NCBI GenBank assembly: GCA_028751875.1 | Contig: CM054154.1 | Coordinates: forward strand, 57,695,250-57,759,249 | Direction: 5' to 3' | DNA length: 64,000 nt | Source: Rapana venosa | Lineage: Eukaryota > Mollusca > Gastropoda > Neogastropoda > Muricidae | Shown: positions 45,041 through 59,370 of the stretch, in pieces | Position numbering within the stretch: position 1 is the first letter of the stretch | Layout: each line of letters starts with the position of its first letter | Program-made: the position numbers and the translations under genes | Notes under the pieces: generated by a model | The model's database searches: none | Told to the model about the DNA's origin: nothing | The model's input: only the letters and a program-made list of their open reading frames with translations

Positions 45041-48000
45041 GGACCTTTTGAGTTGCGGGTTTTTTGGAGGCGTTGAAGAAGGGGTGAAGGGATGATGTGG
45101 TGGCCAAAAAAAAACGAGAATTACATTTGTCTAAACTTTGAAAAAATGAGAGATGTGACGGCTTGGAAGTTGCATTAGTGGACAGATATTTACGAATCGC
45201 ATTTGCCCCGTAGTTGTTTAGTGAATGACGGCGGGCCCTTTGGGTTTGATAAATTTTTTATAGGGGGGTGTTTTTCAAGAACTACACTAAATATTTAACG
45301 GAGTTGGAAAAAGGAAACTGACGCCTGCCGAATTCTATTGATGTTGTTGTGATGGAGGAAAAGTTTATGTTGGTCCATATGGCATGGCTTGGTTTTTTTA
45401 TCGGCTTTTAAGTTTTTTTAACTTATTCTGAGTCACCCAGTTTTAAATGTCTTGACCCGTTAGGCCCATTTTTGTCAGGAGGGAAGGCAATTTTTTCAAA
45501 CAGTATCATTGCATGAAAGGGTGTCATCGGAATAGAAATTTTTGATAAATTTGGGGGTTTTGTTTTTTTATATGTGAGGGGGGGGCAGTGTAGAGAGTAA
45601 AGGAACGGGGCCCCGGGGACTGACCCCGTGGGACTCAAATTTCCCTTTTTTGAAAGGTTTTGTTTAAAAAGTTTTTTAAAATTAATTTTTGGGTTTTTCG
45701 GTTGTGAGGTATGAAGAAAACCCCAGGGGGAGGGCTTTTGCCGTTTTTTACAAAACGTATTTTGGGGGCCCGGAAAGAAGAATTCAATGATCTTTTTGAT
45801 TTCGAAGGCGGAAAATTCAAAAAAAAAGTAAGGGAAAGAGGGAAAATTTTTCCCGGGTTTCAAAAAATCAAGAAAAAGTTTTAATCTAAAGTATGGACTG
45901 GGGTGGTTTCGGTGCTGTGGTTGGGGCGATAGGCAAAATTGAAAAGGGGGGAAGGAGTTTCATTGGAATAAAAGGTGACTGTTGAGCTGTTTGAGAACAA
46001 CTTTTTAGTACTTTAGAAAACAAATGGAAAGTTTGAGACAGGTCTTAATTCTTCAGAATGTTGGGATCAAAGGTCGTGCTTTTTCAGGAGGTTTGACTAT
46101 TGGGTTTTAAGGGGGGGCTTGTGGGAAAATGTCCGGGGACAAAAGGGTTGAGTTTATATTTTATTTGTAATAGGTCAAGTTGTGGAAGGCATTGTGAGAA
46201 AACAGGCAGGTATGGACCCCCCAAAGGTGCTTTTTTATAGTTTTTCCCTTCAAAATTTGTCTTTCTTTTTCATTGTTGGGTAAGGAAAGAGGGAGTGCGT
46301 GCTGGGGTCAGGAAAAAAGGCTGGAAATGGGGTTTCTGTTCAGTCGGGAAAGGGGTATGTTGTGGGACTTTGTCTGAAAAAAAGGGCCCAGAAAAGATGG
46401 ATGGAATTTTCCCCAAAAGGCTGTGGGTGTTAGGAAAGGAGTTTTTTTTGGGCGATCCAAGGGATTTGGGGTTTGAGGGGAAAAAAAGAGATTTTTTGGA
46501 TGTAGCGCAGTGAACTTGGGAAGAGAAAGTATTCTGCCCTTTGCTAAATGGTTTAAGATTTTGCCCTTTGTTTATTTGTTTTGGAAAAGGTTTGTTGATT
46601 TGGGTTTTTTTGACTTCCCCCCTTTTGCCGTTCTGTTCCCGGCGTTTGCGCTTCGTATCAGGATGTCTTGGGTTATCCCTTGGCGCACAGGGTCTGTAGG
46701 AAGGGGATGTCGTAGGAGGTGCAGGGTCATAAGCATTTGGGGCGGAGAAAAAGTGTTTTTTGTTGACCCCCCCCCCAGAAAAGAGGTCTGGGGTGGGTAG
46801 GGTTTTTTAAAAAACGTTCGGAAGTTGTAAGAGAAAGTTGAATGTCTAAGGTTAAGATTGCGACGAGTAAAAATATTTTTTTCTTTCTGCCCGGTTTTGT
46901 GATGTTGAGGTGAAAAAGGAATGGGGAATTTTTCGGGAAATGCGTGTCAGTGACAAAAAAACAGATGTGAAAAGATTAAATGAAAGAAATTTGTAATCGT
47001 ATTTCAAAAATATGCCAGATCTGTGCTTTTGTTTCGTTTACCAGTTGGGGGGGAATGGTTGGACAGAGAAAAAACTTTTGGGCCCCCATCGGGAGAAAAC
47101 TGGTTGTCGAAATGGAAGTTAAAGTCACCGGGGAATTATAATTTTTAGTAGGAGAGGGCTGTAGGGGTTTCGAGGGTGACGGGAATTTGATAAAAAACAA
47201 AAGATGTCAGGTTGTTTTTTACGGTTTAGGAGGTGGACGGAAAAGGGCGCAGATAGAAAATAGAGGGGGCCGGGTAATTTGGGGTTTGGTTTTCCCCAAA
47301 CTTCAAAGAGTTTTGGGGAAGGAAAGGTTTGGTGAAAAAAAGGGGGTGGTTTCTTTTTGTTTTGAGAATTATGGAATCCCACCCCCTCGAGAGATTTGGG
47401 GAAAATAAATAGTTTTATTTCCTGGAGGGGTCAGTTTGTTTTTTTTGGGCTATGGCCAGGGTTTTTTAAAGCCATTTTCAGTAAAGGAAAGGGGTTGGGT
47501 TTAATGTTTTTTTCAGAGATGAAATCGGGAAATTTTGGGGTCGGCCCTTTTCCCTTTTGGACAGGACAGACTGCACTTTGAACAAAAAACTTGAAGGGGT
47601 TGAAGGGAGGGAGAGGTTGAAGATAAAAGTGGTGAGTTTGGACAAGAATCAGAGGAAGAGACAAAGGCCCGATGGGGGGAGTTTGCGATAGGGGAAAAAA
47701 CAGAAAAGATTTTTGGTGGGGAAAATGGGGGAGTAGAAGTGGAAAAAGAATGTATGATCGGGGGATTCGGTGTTTGACATAATCTTGTTTTAAAATCATA
47801 AAACATCAGAAAAATACATTTTTGATTCCCCAAAAAAACAGAAAAAAACGAAAACTAAAAGGGGGGGGTTTGGACACCGTGGGGAAAAAGCTTTGAAAAG
47901 CGGTTAAGAAGTGGAGTCAGAGGTGGGGGGGGAGACCCCGGGGAGGGAACCCTCCCCTGGGATGATGCAACTCCCCGTTTTTGTAGATTTTGCGGGGGAA

Positions 48001-48530
48001 GAATCCCTTTGGGTTTGGGATGTGTTTGCTTTATTTCAGGAGAAAATTTTTGCATTTTTTTTTAAAAAAATCGGGGTTTTTGATAGGTGGAGCTCCGTGA
48101 CAGTTTTTGTTTTTAATGCCCGGGCCCGGGTCACAGCCTTTTTGAAAAATTTGACTTACACGGTTTTTTGGGAGGGGGGAAACCGTAAACCCCGTGAAAA
48201 AATTTTCGGGGAACGGGGGTCAGATTTAAAGTGGGTCACAGGGCCAGAATAAGATGAATAAAACTCATAAAGAAAAATTTTAAAATTTTTTGAAAATTCA
48301 ATTGAAGATGAAGAATTAAAAATTAAAATTTTTCGAAAAGTCAAAATAGGAAAAACAAATTTTCTGACCGTGGGATTCAGGGAGAAAAAATTACAAACAT
48401 AAAGGTTTTAAAAATTTCCCAAAAACGGGGGCCCAGGTATATACACAAACAATACGCACTAAAAACAAAAGGAGACTTTTCCCCTTTTGGGGGGCCGCCA
48501 GGCGCAAAGTTTAAACACTTGGCTCCCCTT
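45041..48530 (-). mobile_element. L2-like LINE RT and endonuclease, degraded copy
   Basis: Counterpart of 25,948-29,340. RT, linker and endonuclease phrases can be followed in order, all frameshifted. Confidence 0.75.
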
Positions 48531-48665
48531 TTTTGCCCCAAAAACGCCCCCACTCCCTCTTTAACTGCGTTTACTTCTAAATTTTTTTCCCTTTCCCATT
48601 TTTTCTTCCTTTTTTTTAAAAAAGGGTCTTATTTGGGGTGTTCAACACCAACATCGGTTGTTTTC
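48531..48665 (-). pseudogene. Gypsy upstream fragment, degraded copy
   Basis: Counterpart of 29,341-29,470, ending with the same GTTCAACACCAACATCGG word. Confidence 0.6.
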
Positions 48666-48689
48666 CTAATTTTTTTTTTTATTTTTTTT

Positions 48690-49800
48690 TTTTTTTAAAT
48701 AGGGCCCAAATGTTTCAAGTTTCCAAAAATTTGATGATGGAGAAAAAGTTAAAACCCCCAAAACGTGAAAAAAAGGAAGCCTGTTGTGGGGGCCAAAAAA
48801 AAAAACCCCTTTTCCCATTAAAACCGCTTCAATAGAATTCGGAAATGAAATTATTTCCCCTTTTCCACTGCTGAAAAGTATTTTGGGGTCATTTTTGCCC
48901 AAAACATTTCTCTATGCAAAAATTTCATCCCCAGCCCTGCCAGTCGTGCTTCTATCAATTACGACGTATTGGGTGAAATTTCCCAAAAATTTTCCTGCCC
49001 ACGGGACGAAACATAAAAAACTCTGGCACCCTTCATCTTTTCATTTCTGGCTTTTGGGCAATTCTCTTTTGGGGGTTTTCTCCCGCATAATCTACCCACC
49101 CCCCTTTTAAAAAACGTATTCAAAATCTGCAGTCGATTGCCCTCAGAAAAAAAAAAATTTGGGGCCCCATTACCCCCTTGCGATCTCCCCCACTGGCTGC
49201 CCTGTGCCCCCAAAAAAATTTTAAACTATAAGATCAGAAACCCTCTTTTAAATGTCTCCCCCAAAAACAGCACCCCCCTCCTCTGTGAATGTCTCCCCCG
49301 GTACCCCCCTTCTGTTCCCTTCGCCCCGTTGCAGATTCCTTGGCTTCAAATCCCTTAAAAATTAAAACCAGCCCCTTTTGGGCCCGTCGCTCTTTCTCTT
49401 TTTTGGGTTTCCACGTTTTTGGAATGGCCTCCCTTCTTTTTTCCCCCAAAAGGACCTTCTTTTGCATTTTTAAAAATTTTGGCCTCAAGAATTTTTGTTT
49501 CAAAATAAGAATTTCCTTTTCTTTTTAATTTCATACCCTACCCCTTGCTTTTTAACACCCAAAAGTTTCCATCCCTTGCCAAAGGGTAAAACCTGTGTGT
49601 GTGTGTGTGTGTGTGGGTGTGTGTGTGTGTGTGTGGGTGTGTTTTTGGGGGGGGTGTGTGGTGGCATCGGACTTGTTAAAACTATTAATTGCTATTGGTT
49701 TCCCATGACGGGTGTAAAAGAGTTGATTTGAAAGCGCTTTTTTGTTTTTGCAAGATACAGCGTATATAATTTTCCATTTATTATTTTATTTTTTTTTTCT
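48690..49800 (+). mobile_element. 5'-truncated L2-like LINE, degraded copy
   Basis: Counterpart of 29,505-30,571. The TG tract is shortened (49,595-49,665) and the ATT tail damaged. The 25-base inverted repeat that follows in copy 1 survives only in part at about 49,812-49,870. Confidence 0.75.
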
Positions 49801-49984
49801 TTTTAAAAAAAGTGTTCCTGCAAACATTACCCCTGTGGGGAAAACCAGGAGTAAGTTAGCAGGAACACTAAGCAGGTTTGGGGCCCCTTTGGGAAAAAGG
49901 AAACAGCCCCTTTGGAATCAGTTTATAGGGGAGGTGATTCAAGAAAGAGAAACAAATATGGAGCTCTGGATAGAACACTCAAAT

Positions 49985-51150
49985 TTTTTCTATCTGCCCC
50001 CAAAAACCTCCCCCCGGGGTTTTTTTAGGGGCATGCAGTGACGAACGTTGCACCAGGGGGCTCCATTTGGGAAATTTTGTGGGGGAAATTGCCGGGGTTT
50101 GTGGAGAAGTTTTCCCCTGCCCATTCAGTGAGGGTTGTCTGCCCATTTCTTCTTCGGCTGCCTCGCCTTTTTTCCCCGGCCTGTTCTTGCGTATGGTCTT
50201 GGAAACCCTTTTGGGTCTTGTCACATGTCCGTCCATCTGAGTTTCCTTTTCTTGACTGGGTCGGGCAGGTCTTCGTAGTGTTTTGGGTTTGTTGGGGGGA
50301 TAAATTTGTCGGCTTTTCGTTGGTTTGGGGTTTATTTTGTATGAAATCCCAAAGGGAATTTCAAAGGGGCATCTCATCCCCAAAAAGGCTGGACCCTCCT
50401 TTGTTGTTGAATTAAATGTTTCGGGGGCCCCATGCATAATTTTAGGGGGAATGCCCAATGTGCATTTGCTTGCCCTTGGTCCTGGATTTGATGTTTGGTT
50501 TTTCCAGATGGTCTTGAGTTTTTCCCATTTGCTTTTTTTGTGCAGCTCTTGTGGGGTTTTTCGGTTTTAAAATTTCTTACAAATAATAGTTTAAGGTATT
50601 AAAGTGATCTAAAACCCTAATTTCTTTTTAAAATGATTTGTGTTCGGGGTTTGGGTGATTGGCGGGGAAATGTTTGTTTGGTTTGTCTTTCGGACTGATC
50701 TCCATGTGTATTTGGAGGATTTTTTTGCCCCGGGGGTAAAAATAGGTTGACTGTTTTTGTTCTTTTCTTCCCAGTCCGTCGTGTCATCGGAAAACCTGGG
50801 GTTTGGTGTTTATCCGCCCTCCAATCGAGGGGCCCGAGGGATCTTCTAAGGCATCAGTCCTATGGTAAGGGGAAGAAAAAAAACCCAGTTTTGGGCCCGA
50901 TAGGGACGGGCCTTGGGACAAAACCCCCACGAGGTATGGAACCACTCTCCAACTTTTGCTTTGGAAAAACATGCGCTGGTGGCCTTTTTGGATAGTTCTT
51001 TGATGGCCCGAAGGATTTTTTTGCCCCTGTTGTATTTTCGTTGTGGCCCAAATTCATTGCCATACACGGTGAAGGGCCATTTTGTGTCTTGAAGTTTTTG
51101 GGGTTTACAGTTTCTGTTGGTGTGGCTGTATACACACGGGGTTTGGGATG
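49985..51150 (-). mobile_element. RTE-like LINE, degraded copy
   Basis: Counterpart of 30,760-31,935. The 247-codon frame is fragmented; LSKKATSA and WFHTS phrases remain near 50,940-51,000. Confidence 0.75.
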
Positions 51151-51199
51151 AAAAAAAAAAGACAAAAGTGCTTATTTCATTATCCTTGATAAAAATTTA

Positions 51200-53218
51200 A
51201 ATTTAAAAAAAAAAATTCTGTGAAATAATCCTCAATTTTCTGACCACTCTATTACTTTCTGTCACCCCTCAAAGTTTTTACCCCTTTCCCCTTCTCTCAA
51301 AAATTTTATCAGTTTGGAGTTTTAACTTCCTTAGTAAACCCAAAGTCTTCTCCTATGTTAAACGTCTTTTCTTTGTCAAACCACTCACTTCCAAGCTGAA
51401 AAAATTGAAGTTCAGGGAAGGACCCAGTCATATTTAAGATGGATGATAAATTTTTTTTCATTAAAATAAGTAATTCCGGGTATCTGTATTATGACTACAT
51501 TAAATCATTCCCCCCATTCTTTTTTTTTCCTAAAATTTGTAAACCTAAAAAAAAGGAAACTTGTCCCCCGGGGCCCAACCTTAAGTCCATAAACATTCCG
51601 ATTTCTCTTTGAAAGGGTTAAACCCTTTAAAAACTGTTGGACCCCCTTTACCCCCTCCGAACAAAAAAAACTCGTTCTCCCCCAACTGCTTGTCGGAATG
51701 TCCCACCCCCTGACCATCCCCTGCCTGACGGGGCCGGCACCCCAGGGTTTACCCAAATGGTATCTTGTTAGCGAAGGAAAGCAGGGGGGAATTTGGGAGG
51801 GAAGTGGCGAAAAAACAAAAACTAAAATTTAAACAAACGCTCCCCCAAAAAAAAAAATAAAAAATTTTTGGTTTCTTTTCAGCAAAGACGGACTACTACT
51901 CTTCCCAAGTTCTCTGTGTACATCCTTTAAAAATTTCTCTCTTTTTCCTCACCTCAAATCCCTTGGGTTGAAAAAAACCCAACCCCTTTTTCCCTTTAAA
52001 ACCCCCACACCCTAACTGAACTTCCCATCTTTTCTGCCTTTTTTCAGCCCAGGTCTGAAAAACTTTAGCCCCAGCCCGGGAAATCAGATACTATTTTTCA
52101 CCCTGCCCCTTCCTGACCCTTTAAATCCTGGCACTCCTCCCCTTTTCCCTTTTCCCACCAACAAGTGATCAAAAAAATTAAAAACCCAACCCTAAAAGAA
52201 ATTATTTTAAAATTTCATGCGATCTTGACCCAAACCTGCTCCTCTTTTATACATTGCCTTCAAAAAATTTGTCCCAAACCCAAACAAAATTTAGTAAATT
52301 TTTATCGCTTTTTCAATAGTCGGGCCCTTTCCACTCAAAAAGCTTAAACCTTGATCAAACAATTAAAAAACTATTGCCCTGTCTAAACTTTCCTGTTTTT
52401 TCCCCAAAATTTACGGGAAAAAAGTAGATCGGGAAAACCCCCCTGAACATTAAAACCTTCTTTCCAACTTCCCCTTCCCCTTTTTCGTTGCCTATAAACC
52501 ACTACAGTAAAAAAAAACCCCTTAGCCCACACCTTGGGATATGCTTTACTTGCTTTGTTTTAGGGAAAAAGTCCCCCTTTGTACATTTTCATTCTTTTCA
52601 TATATTGGAAAGTTTTTATGGGTGTCTGCACTTTGTGCATGTGTGTGTGGTCCCGCGCGTGCGTCCCCGCAAAATAATAAGTTTTATATGTTGTTCCCAA
52701 ATCTTCGGTGTGATTGGGGAAGCGACAAAACGCCCTTCGGGGGAGACTTTGAAGCGGGCGGAAAATTGGGGTTTAAAATCAAAAAAATTTTTTTGAGAAT
52801 TTTATGGATTTGAAAAAAAAAGGTCAAACGAAGAAGTAAGGGAAAAAGGCCCGGGGTAAAAAAGACCCCTACAAAAATCACCCAGAAAAAGGAAAATTTA
52901 CATTTTTTGGGGCCCTTTAAACAACTGAGGGAAATTTAGAAAAGCAAAATTGTGGGGAAAAGATTTGTGGTCCCAAAAGACAGAGGAAGACAACGAACAA
53001 AATACACGACAGTCTGAATAGTAGGGAAAACGGGAAAGATTTCCCCAACAAGGGAAATAATCAGGAAAAACTGAAAAAAGGGGAGGAAGGGAAAGGTATG
53101 ATCCCCGATGTCTGCAAAGCCCCTGGCACATGAAGAAGAAAAAGGGTTTTTCCCCAAATTAAATGGTTTTTCCAACTTTGTTTTCCCTACATTGGTGGCA
53201 TGTGTGTGTGTTGTGTGT

Positions 53219-53249
<31 letters not shown>

Positions 53250-54445
53250 TTGTGTGTGGTGGGGGTTTGTGTGGGGTGTGTGTTTGTGTGTAGTGTGCGT
53301 CCCGTTGTGCGCGCGCGCGCACGCTGTGCGCGGGGTTTTTGTGGAATTTTAATCCCAAAATTTTGAAATGTATTTTTCCGGGTGTCTTTTGAGTTAATTA
53401 TATTTATCAAATTCCCTCCCGGGTATTGTAATTGACTTATGCGATGTTTTTAAATTTTTTTTGATTTAAATTGACTTGCTTCTTGCCTTGTCTGCGGGCC
53501 TTTGAACTATTGACCTCAATTTCATCTTTACTTTCAAAATTTACGTTTGGTATTGCTGGCAAACCCTACCGGGTTTCATTTCCCATCCCTTACATCCGTT
53601 TCCAGACCGTTATTTGAGCAAAAGGCAATTAACCCCTTCCCCAAACTCGTATGTTGAGCCCTTACAGGGTTTCGGGTTTGGGCCCTTTTTTTCCCTTTAC
53701 TCTCAAACATCCCAAACACTTCAAACTTAACAAACCCAAATAAAAATCGCCCCCATCATTTCTTTGCTGTTTGTTATCAACTTCAATGCAGTTATTTTTT
53801 GGAAAATCTCCCTTACCTCGGGAAAAAAATTGGGGCCCACTGCCTCCAAAGGGTTTTAAAAAACTGGTTTTTGATATAAAAAAAGCTACGGGAAAAATGT
53901 GGAAAAAAACTAAAAGGCATGCTTATTGGGCCCAAACATAAATTTTCCCCTTTTGAACAACTTTAAAGAATTTGGAAATTACATCTGTAAATCTGTTCAG
54001 CTCTGTAAAATTTTTTGGTTTTTGTTATCAAAATACTTTTCTCGGGGAAAAAAAATTATCCCCAGAGCTGCCGGGTCCCGGCTTTTTTCCCCTTTTAAAA
54101 CCCGTTAAAAGTACACTTCAAAAGGATCTATCCATGAGGGAAATTTCCAAGCTTGCCCACATTCTCATTTTTCACTTTTTGATTCTGCTTTTTTCTCTTC
54201 TGGCTGGTCTGCCAGCCCCCATCTTTTTCCACTGGGCTTAAAGTTTAAAAAATTTACCTCAAATTGGCCCTAAAAAAAGAAAAAAAATTGAATACATCAC
54301 TCTCTTTTTGCGTTTCCTCTTCATTGGCTCCTGTCTCAAAAAGTTGAAAAAAAAGCTGGTTTCACCTATGTTTAAAATTTGTCTCCACAATCTGCCCCCC
54401 AATTATCTTTGCAGCTGTCTTCCCCTGTTTTACAAATATTTTTGG
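51200..54445 (+). mobile_element. Split L2-like LINE with RTE-like insertion, degraded copy
   Basis: Counterpart of 31,986-35,072. The inserted RTE-like end, with its TG tract and TTGAC-type tail, occupies about 52,590-53,490. Confidence 0.75.
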
Positions 54446-55670
54446 GGCTCCCAAAACCATTTAAAATTCTTTAAAATATGAAGCGGGATAGGTTAAATCT
54501 GTCTTTTAAAATTAGAAAGGACGAATGTGAGGGTTTTTTTCGAAAGGGGGGTTTCATCTTTCAGTGAGAGAGGTGGTTTTTGGTAATATAAAATTTAAAG
54601 TAAGAAAGTTTTTTAAAATTTAAAGGCATTCCCTTAACAACAAAAACTAAGTTTCAAAAATCATGGAGTCAAAGTTGCCAAATGGAAAAAGGGGGAAACC
54701 CGGGAAAAAATTTTAAAGGTTTTTAAAGGAAAAAAACCCGGGCCCCTGTTTTTTTAAATTTTTTTTGGAAAGTTTTTTGGGATTCTCAAATCGACCCTTG
54801 CTAATGTTGGGAGTATTTGGGGATTATTTGTTAAATAAAAGGGAAAAAAAGGGGCCCCCAACCCCTTTTGGCTTTGAAAAAGATTCCTTTCAGTGCATTA
54901 CACTGTCTAAAAAAGGGTTTTTATGGTTGAAACGGGGCCCGCCCCCCTTTTGTATAAGCCCAATTTCAAGTTTTAAAAAGTTTTGGGTTTTTTTAAAATT
55001 TAAAACTCAATTTCATGTAAAGGGATTGTGCAGACAAGCGTATGAGTTGCGGTTGATCCAACTGGGAAACGGGGAAAAACAGAACTAGATTTTTTTCGTT
55101 AAGCAACCCTAAAAAACGCCGGATTTGGTTTGTGTGGATGTCCCATTTGAGTTGGATTTGAGCAAGGTTTTTTTGTGGGAATGTAAAGACGGGAATGATG
55201 GGTTTCCCTTTCAAAAAGACGGGGCATGTTGCATGAAGAATCAAAAAAGTATAACCGTATTTTCCCTTTTAAAAGTTTTTTTTCAAAAAGAAAAGTATGT
55301 TACAGTTTTTAACACAAAAAGGCATAGGAGTAATCTTGTCGATTCAAAAAAAAGAACTTTGGCCTAAATGCCTGAAAAAAAACATGATTTTCCCAAAATA
55401 ACACATCTGCACAGTCCCAAATTCCCATGTGGGGGCCCACAGACAAAAGGGTTTGAAATGCTTTTTTGGGTTTTTTTTGTAATTCGTGCGAAAACCATCC
55501 GTCAAAAAGGGCCTTAGTTAGTGAAAAAACCCCAAAGGGAATTGAGATATATTTAACTTTTTCTTGATCAAAGTTTGAAGAATTTTTTAAAAACCCCACT
55601 TTAAAAAATTTACCCCCTTGCTTTGGACAGCAGAAAAAAAAAAACCTGCAGGAATTTATATATCTTTCAA
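54446..55670 (+). pseudogene. LINE C-terminal half, degraded copy
   Basis: Counterpart of 35,073-36,231. RQAYELRLIQL near 55,030 and WECKDG near 55,180 are recognisable. Confidence 0.7.
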
Positions 55671-55799
55671 AGTAACAATTTTGGGTTTTTCCTTTTTTTT
55701 GGAAAATGATTTCCTTGGCCCAAAATTTCCTTATTTTAATGTGAGGGTCGGGGGGGTCGGTTTTTTTCCTAACTGTTGCTGATTTGTAGGTAACAGGAA

Positions 55800-57160
55800 T
55801 GGGTTTTTTTTGTGTGTGTTGTGTTTTTTTTGTGTTGTGTGGGGTGTGTGGGTGTGTGTGTGTTTTGTGTGTGTGTGTGTTTGTTTTGTGTGTGTGTTTG
55901 TTTTGTGTGTGTGTGTGTTTTGTGTGTGTGTGTGTGTGTGTGTGTTTATTTTGTGTGTGTGTGTGTGTGTGGGGTGTGAAAGTCAAAGGGCAAAATCAAA
56001 AACAAAGTCAAAAAAATTTTTTCCAGATGGGATATTGAATAAGCAATTTATTTGTTTTTTTATCAAAAACCATCATATCTTAAAAAATTTTGTAATGTTT
56101 TTCTAAGAAAACTACATTATTGCATCCCTTTTTCCAAATTGGGAATTAAAACCCGTAAAAAAGGAAAAAAAATAAATAAGGGGGAAAAACATTGAAAAAA
56201 CAAAATTTCCACTATTTAAAATACCCCGAAAACCAAAACTCATGCACCTGAGGGCGTGCCGCTCAGTCCACACCAAAAATTTAAAAAAAAAATGTTTTAA
56301 AAAATTAAAAAAAAAAAAATCATTAAAAATCAGGACAAACAATTACTTCACCTACTGTTTCATCCTTCCCTTCCACTTTTTAAAATTTTGATTTGTAAAA
56401 GGTTCAGGAAAAAACGTTTTTAAAAAAAATTTGGGATTCGTCATTACTGACAATTAATTTACCTTCAAGACCCCCCTCCTTCCTCCTCCCCCCAGCAAAC
56501 TTTTCTTTTTATGCGCTATACTCTTAAATAGCGGGTTTTTAAAAAAAATGAATATTACACAATAAAAAATCAAAACAAAATAAATCAAATAAGATTACAA
56601 AATGATTATTTTAATAGAGATACAAAAATAAACAATAAACCCAAAACATGAGACAACAATATAACAAATGATCCCCCCCCCATTTACCCCAAAAAAATTA
56701 AAAGTGATTCCCGGGAAAAATTTTTGGAAAAGGGTGGGGGTGGGGGAGGGTTTCAAGGGGGGAAAAGGGGGAAAAAAACCTTCAATCAAATAGTTTAAAT
56801 TTAAAAATTTTAAAAAAAAAAAAATTATTCAAACAAGTGAACCCCCATCCCAAAACAAAATTTTAAAAAGCCCCTAACAACTGGGGTATCAAAATAAAAA
56901 ATATCAAACTTTAAAAAGTATCGCTTATAATTAAATACTAAAAATCTTATTCTAAATGCAATTTAAATTCTCTATATAATAATTTAATATTTTCTAACTG
57001 TGTGTGGGGTTTTGTGGTTTGTGTTTGTGTGTGGTGTGTGGTGTGGGGTGTGTGTGTGTGTGTGTGTGTTGTGTGTGTGTGGTGTGTGTGTGTGTGGGGT
57101 GGGGGGTGTTTTGTGTTTTGTGTGTTTCGCGCGCGCGCGCGGTTTGTGTGTGTGGGTGTA
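55800..57160. repeat. TG tracts and A-rich spacer, degraded copy
   Basis: Counterpart of 36,374-37,672. Both TG arrays are much interrupted by G and T runs, and the AAAGTC units are reduced (about 55,978-56,015). Confidence 0.8.
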
Positions 57161-57359
57161 GTGTAAGCTTTTTTGATAATAATTAATGTTTTATAAAAAA
57201 TCGGGCTTTTGGTTTTTAATATGTTATTGTAGATGCCTTTTCCCCTTTTGGTTTTCATTTTTTTCCCTTTTTGCAAATAAAGGGGTATTGTTTTAAAAAT
57301 TTTGTTTTTTCCTTCTTTTCCCTGCCCAAAAAAGGGCTGTATTGTTTAATGACAAAACA

Positions 57360-58090
57360 TTACTTTCAGTGTTCAGTGTTTCCTTTTCCCCTTTTGTGCA
57401 GGGGATATTTGTGCTTCCCAAAATTTGGTTTAAACGAAAAACCCCGTTGGGCCCTTCCCCTCTTTCTCTGTCTGTGGTCCATTATTGGAATGACCCCTTT
57501 TTTTTGTTTCTTTTGGCCCCAAAATCCTTCATGGATATTTTTAAAACCAGCTCAAAACACATTTTATTTTTCCCTTTTGAAAACTTTTCCCTTTCCCCAG
57601 ATATATCCCTTCTTTCAGCAGGCCCCCCCCATCTCCATCACCGTGTATAAAGGGATGCTGTACCCCCGTGTGTGCGTGGGGTTCGGATGTGTGTTTTTGG
57701 GTTTTTTGTGGGTTGCAAAAAAAAATTGGTTTCTTTTTATTTTATTTATGAATGATTACATAAGGGGAAATGAATGAATGTTGGCGCTTTCAATTTGTTT
57801 TTTGAAAATTCAGCGCTATTAAATTCCATAGATTAGTATTTTTTATTGTTCTTTTTTACACAAAATCAAATTTTGCGGGACCCTAAAAGAACCCCTGACA
57901 AAAAGACATTTTTCCCCGGAAAAAAATTTTGTAAAAAAAAGCCCCTCTGATTGGGAAAAAAAAATACAGTTGCAAACGGAAAGAAAAAGATTGGCATGCT
58001 GTTGTGACGACCTGTCCCCAGGAGCTCAACCCGAATTTCACGAGAAATCTGCTGTGACTAAAGCAGTATACAAATTTAAAAAAAACAATA
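57360..58090 (+). mobile_element. L2-like LINE 3' end plus SINE fragment, degraded copy
   Basis: Counterpart of 37,860-38,545. The AGCGCTATTAAATTCCAT tail lies near 57,812 and the SINE core near 57,875-58,060. Confidence 0.7.
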
Positions 58091-58720
58091 CCACAAGACA
58101 TGATTGATGCTAAATTGTCTACTAACAAAAACAAAGGGGACAGGGTGAATACAATAATTATTTGAAACATATCCCTCCTCAGCTTTGTGGGGGAAAAACT
58201 TTGACCAGTAGTATTTGGGAAAAGGCTCCAGGTACTTGCAGAGCAAATCTACCCCGAAAACGCAGCGCGTTTCAAAAAAAAGATCCCAATAAAACTGGTT
58301 TTTCTCTCTCAAAAGCTTTAGGGTTTGGGGGGGAGCCCCAAAAGGAGCCACTCTTCGCTGCCCTTTTTAGACCCCCAAAAAGCTTTTTTATCTGGTTTAG
58401 TAGGGATGGCCCTTAAAAAATCTTCCCAAATTTTTGATGTACTCCCAAAATTTTCAGCCTTTATCAGTTCCCTTTCCCCGAAGGGAAAGAAAAGGGCCCG
58501 TTGTCTTTGACGGCTCTAAAAATCAGCTGTCTTAAATACGGAGTGGAAATGAAAAAGGGTTGCGTCTGGCTCCACCCCGTTTGGGAAAACCTTTTTTGTT
58601 GTGATGCTGAAAACGCCTTTTTTGGGCCCGAACTGAAGGGATCTTCCCCTAAACCGTTAGGGGGAAAGTCTTTTGCCCCTCCGACTAAGAGCCCGACTAA
58701 AGTCCCCTTTGGGGGGAACA
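58091..58720 (+). pseudogene. Reverse transcriptase fragment, degraded copy
   Basis: Counterpart of 38,556-39,180. No frame longer than about 80 codons remains. Confidence 0.7.
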
Positions 58721-59139
58721 GAATCGGGGTTTTTCATTAAAAAAATGGGCACAGTATAATAGAATTTAAATTTCTGCCAATAGGGGTATGCTGTGCAATG
58801 AAAATTTTGGCAATTGAAATGGCCTATTTCTATTTTTTTGATACGAAATGAATTCATCTGGGGTGGGAAACCCTGGGGGTGAATAGCTTTTGGACCCGAC
58901 TTGCTATGTTTTGAAAAAAAGTGGGAAAAAGATTAAATAAAAATTAACCATAGTGAAAATTTTTTGGGCCAAAAACGTATATTCGACGGGAAATTTTCTT
59001 TTTCAACGCATGTAAAATTGTTTCATGTATTGTACTGTTTCGGGGGCGCTTTGGGTGAAAGGGGAAAAAGGCTACCCTGTTGGTGTTATGGTTGTGTGGA
59101 CGGAAATGCCAATTTGGGGCAGTCCCCATGTGGGGGGTT

Positions 59140-59370
59140 TAAAAATTTTTTAGCCCCACCAAAAAAAACCCCCGGCCAAAAAAGGGGAGTTTTCATTGGC
59201 AAAATTTTGTGAAAAAAAAAAACTTGATACGGAAACAATTTCAGTTGGAAAACAGGGAAAAAAAATTTTTATGAAGGGTGGCGTGTCTTGAGGCAAAAAA
59301 CACTCTCCCCGGGGAGAGCAGTCCGAATTTTAACAGATAAAACTGTCGTGACTTAAAGTGTTTTGAAAAG
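59140..59370 (+). mobile_element. SINE fragment, degraded copy
   Basis: Counterpart of 39,601-39,825, with the CTCCCCGGGGAG hairpin near 59,305. Confidence 0.7.
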